From NCBI GenBank assembly GCA_019242435.1, contig JAFAVN010000560.1, positions 1 through 7,244 of the forward strand: 7,244 nt of DNA. The letters are read 5' to 3'. How positions within the stretch are numbered: the stretch's first letter is position 1; each line of letters begins with the position of its first letter. This DNA is from Verrucomicrobiota bacterium (GTDB lineage: Bacteria; Verrucomicrobiota; Verrucomicrobiia; Chthoniobacterales; JAFAMB01). The translations under genes and the position numbers were made by a program. The notes below the pieces were generated by a model. That model saw nothing but the letters and a program-made list of their open reading frames with translations. It had not been told where the DNA came from and did no database searches. Below, piece after piece: positions 1-6,165 of the stretch.

Positions 1-1004
1 TTGGCCCGCTCCTTCGCTAACCAAGCAAACTTTTCCCGGGTGCCCGCATGTTCCATCAGTTCCTGCAAAGTCCGAGTTAGAGCCGCCGGATCGTCTGGAG
101 GCACGAACAGCGCGGCGTTGCTCCACAGTTCCCGGAGAGAGTCGATGTCGCCGAGCACGAGCGCGCAGCCGGAGAGAGCCGCTTCCAGCACGGAGAGGCC
201 AAACGGTTCATACCGGGCAGGAAGGCAATAGATGGACGCAACTGCGAAATAGTTAACGAGCTTCTGGGCCGAAAGCTTGCCCAGCAGCGAGACATTAGCC
301 GGAAGCGGTAAATTGGTGTTGCCGTCGCCCGCAATTGCTATTGGCCAAGGCAGTTCGGGCGCGCTCCTGATTAGCAGGTCGAGGTTTTTGGCTTTGTCCC
401 AGAGCCGACCCGCTGCGAACACAATGGGCAATTTCCCGGCCGAATAAAATCGATTAGCTGGTATTCCGTTGTGAATGACACTGCTTCTTGGCAGAGGGCC
501 ATACCAGCGGCGGAGAGCCTCAAGCATGGTAAAGGACGGTGCGATCACCTGATCGGCAGCGCGGATGCCTTCCGTTACCGCCGTCCGATATTCGTACCAC
601 TTGTCTGGAGCCGATTCACGATGCACCGCCTCCCACCAGCTTAAGACACAGGAGTGCCCGACCAGGCAAACCGGCGCCGACCAAGGCAACGCGCCATGGG
701 CGTAACCATTCAGATGCACAATGTCCGGTCTCAACTCCCTTTCCAGCTCAAGCAGCCAGTTCCCGGCATCGGCTACGTCATTCCAAGGCTCCTCCATCCA
801 TTCGAGGCGATAGCTGCTCTCATGTAGAGTAATATTTGTTAGCAAGGACGCTTCTTGCCTCTGGCTTTCCGATGGAAGCGGTCCCATGGTGGCCAGATCG
901 ACGTGGACCCCGTGCATGCGCAATGCCGCCGCCAGGCCGAGACTATAGTTCCATACTCCCCCGACTGTGTCGGCGGTCATGAGAATTCTGGTCGGGGCTT
1001 TCAA
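1..1004 (-). CDS. Glycosyltransferase family 4 (GT-B fold), C-terminus cut by window edge
   Basis: Probable cytoplasmic glycosyltransferase that moves a sugar from an activated donor to an acceptor; donor and acceptor cannot be told from sequence. About 334 residues are present and a few dozen are likely missing. Seen in the translation: an N-terminal glycine-rich loop MTADTVGGVW (residues 9-18), typical of the acceptor-side Rossmann domain; HNGIP near 178-182 at the domain junction; GRLWDKAKN (199-207), the basic donor-phosphate region; and EPFGLSVLE (266-274), which is the EX7E motif of GT4 enzymes. I chose a TTG start at 1004-1002 because it overlaps the upstream dehydrogenase stop as TTGA and leaves a normal strand before MTADTVGG. 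The first ATG (980-978) would begin inside that motif. It is the third gene of an operon with the dehydrogenase and the epimerase. The family call is firm and the substrate is unknown. Confidence 0.93.
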   Translation of the reverse strand, partial: MKAPTRILMTADTVGGVWNYSLGLAAALRMHGVHVDLATMGPLPSESQRQEASLLTNITLHESSYRLEWMEEPWNDVADAGNWLLELERELRPDIVHLNGYAHGALPWSAPVCLVGHSCVLSWWEAVHRESAPDKWYEYRTAVTEGIRAADQVIAPSFTMLEALRRWYGPLPRSSVIHNGIPANRFYSAGKLPIVFAAGRLWDKAKNLDLLIRSAPELPWPIAIAGDGNTNLPLPANVSLLGKLSAQKLVNYFAVASIYCLPARYEPFGLSVLEAALSGCALVLGDIDSLRELWSNAALFVPPDDPAALTRTLQELMEHAGTREKFAWLAKERA

Positions 1005-1960
1005 AACATCACGAGGGCCTTCATGAAATCGTCTGGCCGAGACGCAGCCGTCTCGAATGCATCTTCTATTCGATCGAAAGGATAGGAGTGAGTGTATAAA
1101 GGTGTGGGATCGAGTCTGCCGGATGCGATCGAATCGACGGCGGTTTGCATTCCCTGTCGATAAATCCCGGGATCACGTTCGTGCGCGTTGATCACATCCA
1201 AGCCCCGCCAGTTCCAAAGCTGCATGTTTATCTGACGTAGTCCGTCCTGATGATAACCGGCAATGACGAGCCGGCCTCGTTCCGCAGTGATCTCTCCCGC
1301 CAAATCCAAAGGCCATTGTTTGCCGGTTGCTTCGACCACGACGTCACAGAACCGCTCGTTCGTTATTGCTTTTACGGTATTGACGATATGCCAGTGATCC
1401 TCCATTACCAGACAGTGCGTGGCGCCGAATTCTTGGGCGATCTGGAGCCCCTTCTTGCGCCGGCTGATTGCGATTACCCGGGCTCCTGTCTGGGCTGCCT
1501 GCCGTATGACCAGCGCGCCTAGGAACCCAACGCCGATGATGGCCACGGTACTTTCTTTCGAAATACCGGCTCGTCGAAAAACGTTAATCGCACAGCCGAT
1601 CGGTTCCGCCGGAAAAGCCAGAGCTTTGAGCGAATCAGGCAATTTTACTACTGCGTTCTGATCCGCTACGTCGTATTGAGCGAAAGCATGAAATGACAAC
1701 ATGCCTACCCGGTCGCCAGACTGGAATTGTTTAACGTCGCTGCCGGTACGCTCGATAGCACCCCATCCCTCGTGCCCTGGGGCACCTGGCGGCATTGGAT
1801 AGGTGAACCACGGCCTGCCTTCCCAGGGTGGCAAATTAGAGGCACAGATCCCGCAGCCTTGCAGCCGAACAAATACTTCGTTCGGCTTCGGCTCGGGCAG
1901 CGGTACCTCCGAGATAGTGATTCTACGTGGAGTAGCCAGGACTGCCGCCCGCATTTTCAT
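1001..1960 (-). CDS. Zinc-dependent medium-chain dehydrogenase (alcohol/polyol dehydrogenase-like)
   Basis: A 319-residue MDR-superfamily oxidoreductase, expected to interconvert an alcohol and a carbonyl with NAD(P)(H) in the cytoplasm. Visible features: GCGICAS (35-41) with the likely catalytic-zinc cysteine C39; PGHEGWG (61-67) with H63 and E64; AEPIGCA (118-124) with a possible further zinc ligand; and the Rossmann loop GVGFLG (143-148). The four-cysteine structural-zinc lobe of classical alcohol dehydrogenases is absent, and the protein is somewhat shorter than the usual 340-370 residues. The start ATG (1960-1958) overlaps the epimerase stop as ATGA, and GAGGA lies 8 bases upstream (1973-1969), which supports translational coupling. 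An ATG two codons later is an alternative. It lies between a sugar-nucleotide epimerase and a glycosyltransferase, so a sugar-derived substrate is plausible but unproven. Confidence 0.93.
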   Translation of the reverse strand: MKMRAAVLATPRRITISEVPLPEPKPNEVFVRLQGCGICASNLPPWEGRPWFTYPMPPGAPGHEGWGAIERTGSDVKQFQSGDRVGMLSFHAFAQYDVADQNAVVKLPDSLKALAFPAEPIGCAINVFRRAGISKESTVAIIGVGFLGALVIRQAAQTGARVIAISRRKKGLQIAQEFGATHCLVMEDHWHIVNTVKAITNERFCDVVVEATGKQWPLDLAGEITAERGRLVIAGYHQDGLRQINMQLWNWRGLDVINAHERDPGIYRQGMQTAVDSIASGRLDPTPLYTHSYPFDRIEDAFETAASRPDDFMKALVMF

Positions 1961-3075
1961 GCCGCTAGTCCTCGGTCCAGCAGTTCCTGTTGAGCTTTTA
2001 CGAAGTGATCAACAGCTGTCTGTCCTTCCAGCCATTCCACCACTTCCACGATCCCTGTCTCAAAAGCGACTCTCGGCTGATATCCAAGCAGCCGTCGCGC
2101 TAATGAGATATCGGCAAAGCAATGCCGGATGTCGCCTTTTCGATAGCAAGACGTCACCCGGTGTCCGATGTGCTTCTTCTCCAGCATCTCGGCTAAACGG
2201 TCCGCCACCTCGGTCACTGATATGGGATTACCGCTGCCGACGTTAATAGCGCGTCCGGGAGCGTCTGGTGATTCGAGCGCCAGGCGGCAGGCCAACGCGA
2301 CGTCATGCACGCTCACGAAGTCCCTTTTCTGGGCGCCGTCTTCGTTGATGAGCGGAGGCTTATTGTTTAGCAATCGGGAAGCGAAAATTGCCAGAACTCC
2401 GGTGTACGGGTTCGATAAGGATTGCCGGGTGCCATACACATTGAAGAACCGCAGGGCGACCGTCGGGATATCGTAAGCCGCGCCGATCGTGAGGCACATC
2501 CGTTCCTGGTCATATTTGGATAGCGCATAGATCGACGGTAACGCCGGGAACTTCGATTCCGGAGTAGAGACCGGAATCAAGGGCACACCGTCAGGTCCGA
2601 CGACCTCCCAACGTCTGGCCTTGAGTTGTTCAATCGAACGTTCTGACGGGATGACGAGGTCGCCCGCTGAAGTCCGATAAAGTCCCTCCCCATAAATGCT
2701 CATGCTTGATGCCACCACCAGCCGTTCCACCGGATGTTTGGCCAGACACTCAAGCAATATGGCGGTGCCGCCATTGTTGATGCCGGTGTAGCGTGCGATC
2801 TGATACATGCTCTGGCCAACACCGACGGCGGCAGCTAAATGGTAAACGGCGTCAATTCCCTTGAGCGCTGGCCCGAGGGCGGCGGCATCTCGTATATCAC
2901 CCGGCAGAAGCTCAACCTCTCGATCCAGATATTCCGGGCGTTTCCGGTCCTCGCCATGTACTTGCGGCAAGAGAGAATCGAATACTCGAACTGAATATCC
3001 GTGTTTCAGCAATTCGTCCGCGAGATGCGAGCCGATAAATCCAGCCCCGCCAGTGATCAAGATTTTTTTGTTCAT
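1957..3075 (-). CDS. Extended-SDR NAD-dependent epimerase/dehydratase, dTDP-L-rhamnose 4-epimerase-like
   Basis: A 372-residue sugar-nucleotide epimerase/dehydratase acting in the cytoplasm. Seen: the cofactor loop GGAGFIG (9-15); D33 at the end of strand 2, favouring NAD; GDIRD (59-63); HLAAAVGVGQS (79-89); ASSMSIYGEG (122-131); and the catalytic YALSK (Y183, K187). About 50 residues lie between SSMSIYGEG and YALSK, longer than in GalE-type enzymes. From memory, this spacing together with the VGVGQSMY and NPYTGVLAIFASRLL segments recalls bacterial dTDP-L-rhamnose 4-epimerases (WbiB/Tal type). That substrate is inference and other 4-epimerase substrates remain possible. The ATG at 3075 starts just before the Rossmann strand, but no good Shine-Dalgarno precedes it. 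It is the first gene of the minus-strand operon and overlaps the dehydrogenase by 4 bases. The promoter should lie in the 480-base spacer shared with the divergent aldo/keto reductase. Confidence 0.94.
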   Translation of the reverse strand: MNKKILITGGAGFIGSHLADELLKHGYSVRVFDSLLPQVHGEDRKRPEYLDREVELLPGDIRDAAALGPALKGIDAVYHLAAAVGVGQSMYQIARYTGINNGGTAILLECLAKHPVERLVVASSMSIYGEGLYRTSAGDLVIPSERSIEQLKARRWEVVGPDGVPLIPVSTPESKFPALPSIYALSKYDQERMCLTIGAAYDIPTVALRFFNVYGTRQSLSNPYTGVLAIFASRLLNNKPPLINEDGAQKRDFVSVHDVALACRLALESPDAPGRAINVGSGNPISVTEVADRLAEMLEKKHIGHRVTSCYRKGDIRHCFADISLARRLLGYQPRVAFETGIVEVVEWLEGQTAVDHFVKAQQELLDRGLAA

Positions 3076-3100
3076 CTGAATGTCTGTGAATCCGAGCGAT

Positions 3101-3145
3101 ATTGTTTGTTGCTGCTTCTACGAACCGCTTCGCACGCAACACAAT
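3101..3145 (-). promoter_or_regulatory. Imperfect hairpin upstream of the epimerase operon
   Basis: On the minus strand, ATTGTGTTGC (3145-3136) can pair with GCAACAAACAAT (3112-3101), giving ten pairs with a two-base bulge. The 23-base loop contains a further four-pair stem (CGAA/TTCG). It ends 25 bases before the epimerase start, so it could be a leader structure or an operator. This is seen directly, but any function is inference. Confidence 0.35.
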
Positions 3146-3522
3146 CCGCCGATTTACGGGAAAACCCTGAAACAAATATCGGGGACGTTGTGGCTGTGCC
3201 GAAACTGCGCTCGAAACCGGCGTGGAATAATCTCCGTGGGTGTAGGGGAGCCGCTATGGAGCGAGCGAACATGGCCTGGTCTGTTCCGCAACCGCGACTG
3301 ATCAGGCAACAGGAGTCGATAACAGGCGCCTCCCGGAAGATAGCAGCGGTTTCATCGAAACCCAGGGGTGGTGCTCGGGAGCGGCCTGCTTACCCCGATC
3401 AAACCGGCGCTACGCAGCCGAAGAATGCGCCCGATCACGTTTCGCGCGCTCTACGCTCTAAAGCGGGTCCCCTCCACGTCTGGGGTGTTCAGGCGAGCTC
3501 CGGCTGCATCCGGGGTTTAACC

Positions 3523-3534
3523 TGTTCGCGAACA
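3523..3534. promoter_or_regulatory. Perfect 12-base palindrome, candidate operator
   Basis: TGTTCGCGAACA is an exact inverted repeat with no spacer. It ends 21 bases before the chosen start of the aldo/keto reductase. Short dyads of this kind are common binding sites for dimeric helix-turn-helix repressors. No regulator gene of that type is in the window, so the factor is unknown. A 12-base perfect dyad can also arise by chance. Confidence 0.4.
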
Positions 3535-3555
3535 CGTCCGGATCGGGCTATTATC

Positions 3556-4680
3556 ATGGACAGACGTAAATTTATCTTTTGGACTCTGGTCTCGGCTGCA
3601 ATGGGATCGAGGCGCGCGCATGGGGCGGTTTTGGCCGAGCCGAGTCAGGCCGCAAGTAGCCCGCCTCCGCAACCGGAAGAGGCGCTTTTACCTCGAGTGA
3701 CTGACCCTGGCGAAATGCGTGGCGAGATGCTTTACCGGGCCCTCGGCAGCACGACCGAGAAAGTGTCTGCTATCGGGCTGGGAGGGTCACATATCGCTAA
3801 GAGCAACCTCACCGAAGCCGAAGCCGTTCATTTGATCCAGTCCGCTGTCGATCGCGGTCTCACGTTCATGGATAATTCATGGGATTACAATGACGGGCGC
3901 AGCGAGCGGTGGATGGGCAAGGCGCTGTCCGAGAAGGGATATCGCGATAAGGTGTTCCTGATGACCAAGGTGGATGGACGGAACAAAGATATTGCTGCCC
4001 GACAGATCGAGACTTCGCTGGACCGTCTGAAAACGGACCGTATTGATTTACTGCAGCATCATGAGATCCTCCGCTTCGATGACCCGGATCGGATCTTCGG
4101 CGAGGGCGGAGCCATGGAGGCGTTTCTGGAAGCTAAGCAGTCCGGAAAAATACGTTTCGTTGGGTTTACCGGCCATAAGGACCCGAGAATCCATCTTTAC
4201 ATGTTGGCTACTGCAGCAAAACACGGGTTCAAATTCGATACGGTGCAAATGCCACTAAATGTGATGGATGCCCATTTTCGGAGCTTCGCGCGTACGGTGC
4301 TGCCTCGGTTAGTAGAAGAGAAGATCGGCGTGCTTGGCATGAAAACATTCGGCGGGGCCGACGGCGTGATTCTCAAAAGTGAGCTTATCGCTCCGCTCGA
4401 TTGCCTCCACTACTCTCTTAACCTGCCCACCTCGGTCGTTATCACCGGGATCGATAGCCCAAAGATTCTGGATCAAGCGTTCGAGGCGGTGAAGACGTTT
4501 CACCCAATGACAGAAGAGGAGGTCTCCGCGATCATTGCGAAGACCCAAGTGGCGGCAGCGGACGGCAAGTACGAGCTCTTCAAAACTTCCTCTCATTTTG
4601 ACACCACAGCCAGGCACCCCGATTGGTTAGGGGACGATAGTCCGGAGGTGCAAACCCTCGCTCCGCAGTCGGCCGGATAA
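3556..4680 (+). CDS. Aldo/keto reductase with twin-arginine (Tat) signal
   Basis: A 374-residue aldo/keto reductase: an NAD(P)H-dependent (beta/alpha)8 enzyme that would reduce an aldehyde or ketone, or run in reverse. The N-terminus is MDRRKFIFW followed by a hydrophobic stretch to about residue 17 and AHGAVLA (21-27). This is a twin-arginine signal with likely cleavage after A24 or A27, so the folded, cofactor-loaded enzyme is probably exported. A Pro/Ser-rich linker (28-50) follows. The catalytic tetrad appears intact: D106 and Y111 in MDNSWDYNDG, K138 in FLMTKVDG, and H168 or H169 in DLLQHHE. No ferredoxin-like cysteine cluster is seen. I chose the ATG at 3556 because it begins the Tat signal exactly, although its Shine-Dalgarno is weak. 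An in-frame ATG at 3256 has a better one but would bury the signal. The gene stands alone between two spacers and its substrate is unknown. Confidence 0.91.
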   Translation: MDRRKFIFWTLVSAAMGSRRAHGAVLAEPSQAASSPPPQPEEALLPRVTDPGEMRGEMLYRALGSTTEKVSAIGLGGSHIAKSNLTEAEAVHLIQSAVDRGLTFMDNSWDYNDGRSERWMGKALSEKGYRDKVFLMTKVDGRNKDIAARQIETSLDRLKTDRIDLLQHHEILRFDDPDRIFGEGGAMEAFLEAKQSGKIRFVGFTGHKDPRIHLYMLATAAKHGFKFDTVQMPLNVMDAHFRSFARTVLPRLVEEKIGVLGMKTFGGADGVILKSELIAPLDCLHYSLNLPTSVVITGIDSPKILDQAFEAVKTFHPMTEEEVSAIIAKTQVAAADGKYELFKTSSHFDTTARHPDWLGDDSPEVQTLAPQSAG

Positions 4681-4804
4681 TCGTGGAGCTCTCGCCCGCT
4701 TAATGTTATTGATGTTTCTGCGGGGCGGCTGAACAATTAGACCGCAGCATCAGTCTTGGTCGGCCAATTAATCATTCGCCAGGAATGTTTCGAGCTCGAG
4801 TTCT

Positions 4805-5449
4805 ATGCTGTTGGAAATCCTTGAAACACAAGTGTTCAGAAGGAAGGTAGAAAGCAGCAACGTGCGAAAGATGACTGAATTGCAGGAGCTATGCGCCGGA
4901 CTGGAACAATTTGGGTTGCCGAGTGCAATAGCTGATTTAAATGAGCAACGTTTCATTGCCTGGAACGCCAGTTTCCTTGAGCAAACGGAGTTCTCCGGGC
5001 TGGAAATTACGACGCTTACCCTGGGCAAAACGGTAGTGACCGCTGACCCGGCAACAATCTCGCCGAGTGGCGCCGAGAAACTTGCGACCGGACTAGTTCC
5101 TTGTGTGGTCCGCGGGGGCACTCCCCTCAAAGTGTTGCCGGGTTACGTCCAGCGCTCAAGGGAAGGGCTGGCTCACATCCTACTGGAGCCGAGCCGGACC
5201 TTTGCCGGACGGGATTTTCAACATGGCGAGCTGTTCGGCCAGGAAAAAGAGCGCATTCGAATGCGGGAGGTTTTTCATCAGGACGTTTCCTCTCCCATTT
5301 TGGCGGCGATTTTCGCGATTGCCACAGCCAAAGACGCTGTGCAAGGACGCTCCGCGTCAGACTCTCTCCAGAAAGCGTCTGATCTCCTGACCGGCACGCT
5401 TGAAGCGATGGGTGCGGCGCTGGAAGGGAAGGAGCTGGGATCCAGCTAG
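4805..5449 (+). CDS. PAS-like plus HisKA_3-like protein lacking an ATPase domain
   Basis: A 214-residue signalling protein. The middle (about 33-130) reads like a PAS sensor fold, with FGLPSAIADLNEQRFIAWN resembling the opening PAS strands and FLEQTEFS following. Residues 147-166 (EKERIRMREVFHQDVSSPIL) match the HisKA_3 phosphoacceptor helix of NarX/DesK-type kinases: E149, R150 and R152 sit at -9, -8 and -6 from the candidate phosphohistidine H158. A second amphipathic helix (about 183-205) could complete the dimeric hairpin. The protein then stops, and neither it nor the following 184 bases shows the N, G1 or G2 motifs of a HATPase domain. It could therefore be a phosphotransfer protein, a dimerisation partner or a stable remnant. 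The start is uncertain: GTG at 4862 or ATG at 4871 would also keep both domains, and no start has a strong Shine-Dalgarno. It converges on a receiver-only regulator. Confidence 0.75.
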   Translation: MLLEILETQVFRRKVESSNVRKMTELQELCAGLEQFGLPSAIADLNEQRFIAWNASFLEQTEFSGLEITTLTLGKTVVTADPATISPSGAEKLATGLVPCVVRGGTPLKVLPGYVQRSREGLAHILLEPSRTFAGRDFQHGELFGQEKERIRMREVFHQDVSSPILAAIFAIATAKDAVQGRSASDSLQKASDLLTGTLEAMGAALEGKELGSS

Positions 5450-5463
5450 GAGGTCGGAGACAA

Positions 5464-5488
5464 CCCCGGGGCCGGGCGGTTCCCGGGG
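5464..5488. terminator. GC-rich hairpin between convergent genes, possible terminator
   Basis: CCCCGGG (5464-5470) pairs perfectly with CCCGGGG (5482-5488) across an 11-base loop, starting 15 bases after the PAS/HisKA protein's stop. An alternative inner stem CCGGG/CCCGG is also possible. There is no T-run on either side, so it is not a canonical intrinsic terminator. Its position between convergent genes is the main support. Confidence 0.35.
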
Positions 5489-5633
5489 GCATAGGGACGG
5501 GCGGATGGACGCAGCGGACTTGCTGGACGAGGCGCTTGCTGCGTTTATCTAGCTCCGGTGGAGTCCAACGATGGCTCAGCCAGCCAAAGAAAGCGACCAA
5601 GCTGGAAACCTCCTAAATGCTGACTGCTGGTTC

Positions 5634-6035
5634 CTAGATATTGGCCCTGCCTTTACCAACCGCTGATAGGATCGCTTCCAGCAGTTGGCCCGGACCGAAT
5701 GGCTTCTGCAAGTGCGTATGGAAACCAGCAGCCATACTTCGATCACGATTCAGCTGCCATGCGAAGGCTGTCATGGAAATCACCGGAACGTCTCCTCCCT
5801 CTGCGGGACCTAGCCCCCGGATGTCTTTGAGGAGCTCAAAACCGTTTTTACCGGGGAGACTGATGTCGGAAAGGACGACGTCCGGCCGGTGCTCCCCGAC
5901 GGCTTGCAGGCCATTTGCGGCATCCGGACAGGCATGAACGGTCGCGCCCTGCCGCGTCAAGAATTCGGCAAGGAAAGATCGAGTGTCGTCATGGTCTTCG
6001 ACAATAACGATCGAGACGTCTGAAAGTCCAGGCAT
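5634..6035 (-). CDS. Receiver-only response regulator (CheY-like)
   Basis: A 133-residue single receiver domain with no output domain. All key residues are visible: the acidic pair E13/D14 in VIVEDHDD, the phosphoacceptor D57 in VVLSDISLPGKNG, the switch threonine T89 in VISMTAF, and the lysine K111 in HLQKPFG. It should accept a phosphoryl group from a histidine and act through protein contacts or as a relay intermediate. I chose the ATG at 6035 because it sits six codons before the first receiver strand. The longer open frame to 6479 is antisense to the neighbouring dehydrogenase and does not look like protein. No clear Shine-Dalgarno is seen. The gene converges on the PAS/HisKA-like protein and diverges from the membrane-tailed SDR. 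It could be the partner of the former, but it has no linked complete kinase. Confidence 0.92.
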   Translation of the reverse strand: MPGLSDVSIVIVEDHDDTRSFLAEFLTRQGATVHACPDAANGLQAVGEHRPDVVLSDISLPGKNGFELLKDIRGLGPAEGGDVPVISMTAFAWQLNRDRSMAAGFHTHLQKPFGPGQLLEAILSAVGKGRANI

Positions 6036-6111
6036 GCAGGGGCACACGGGTTGGAAGTCTTCTTTTCTGTTCGAATATCTCGAATCGATCGGTCTCCCCA
6101 GAAGGATCGAG

Positions 6112-6136
6112 AACGCCGAAAACACCAAACGCCGAA
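6112..6136. repeat. Nine-base direct repeat in a divergent promoter region
   Basis: AACGCCGAA occurs at 6112-6120 and again at 6128-6136, a 16-base period. Both copies lie in the 130-base spacer between the response regulator (minus) and the SDR (plus), 30 bases or more before the chosen SDR start. Tandem sites like this can bind a regulator, but two copies of a 9-mer are weak evidence. Confidence 0.35.
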
Positions 6137-6165
6137 TGCCAAACCAATCGCGAACGATAGTTAAG

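Larger units (their letters stand above)
3076..3555. other. 480-base divergent spacer, no convincing gene
   Basis: This stretch separates the minus-strand epimerase operon from the plus-strand aldo/keto reductase, so promoters for both should lie here. I see no clear -35/-10 pair on either strand. It does hold an imperfect hairpin (3101-3145), a Shine-Dalgarno-like AGGGGAG followed by ATG (3244-3258), and a perfect palindrome (3523-3534). The plus frame of the reductase stays open through the whole spacer, but its translation is rich in Arg, Ser and Pro and shows no domain. No RNA gene was recognised. Confidence 0.6.

Noticed and set aside
77..334. 85-codon minus-strand frame
   Set aside because: It is a shadow of the glycosyltransferase, whose correct minus frame carries the EX7E motif across the same bases.
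3062..3068. Run of seven T on the plus strand
   Set aside because: It is the complement of the Lys-Lys-Ile codons at the epimerase start, with no hairpin before it, so it is not a terminator.
3549..3554. TATTAT as a -10 box
   Set aside because: It lies two bases before the reductase ATG, which would place the transcription start inside the gene, and no matching -35 is seen.
3001..3555. N-terminal extension of the aldo/keto reductase to GTG at 3001
   Set aside because: The first 75 bases are antisense to the epimerase gene, the translation has no domain, and a clear Tat signal begins at 3556.
4693..4727. CGCCCGC / GCGGGGCG hairpin after the aldo/keto reductase
   Set aside because: The stem needs a bulge, the loop is 20 bases and no T-run follows, so it is too weak to call a terminator.
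5505..5552. 15-codon plus-strand mini-ORF (MDAADLLDEALAAFI)
   Set aside because: It is too short, lacks a clear Shine-Dalgarno, and nothing supports its expression.
5983..6165. Upstream extension of the right-hand SDR to 413 residues
   Set aside because: It overlaps the response regulator start antisense and lies before the normal SDR N-terminus.
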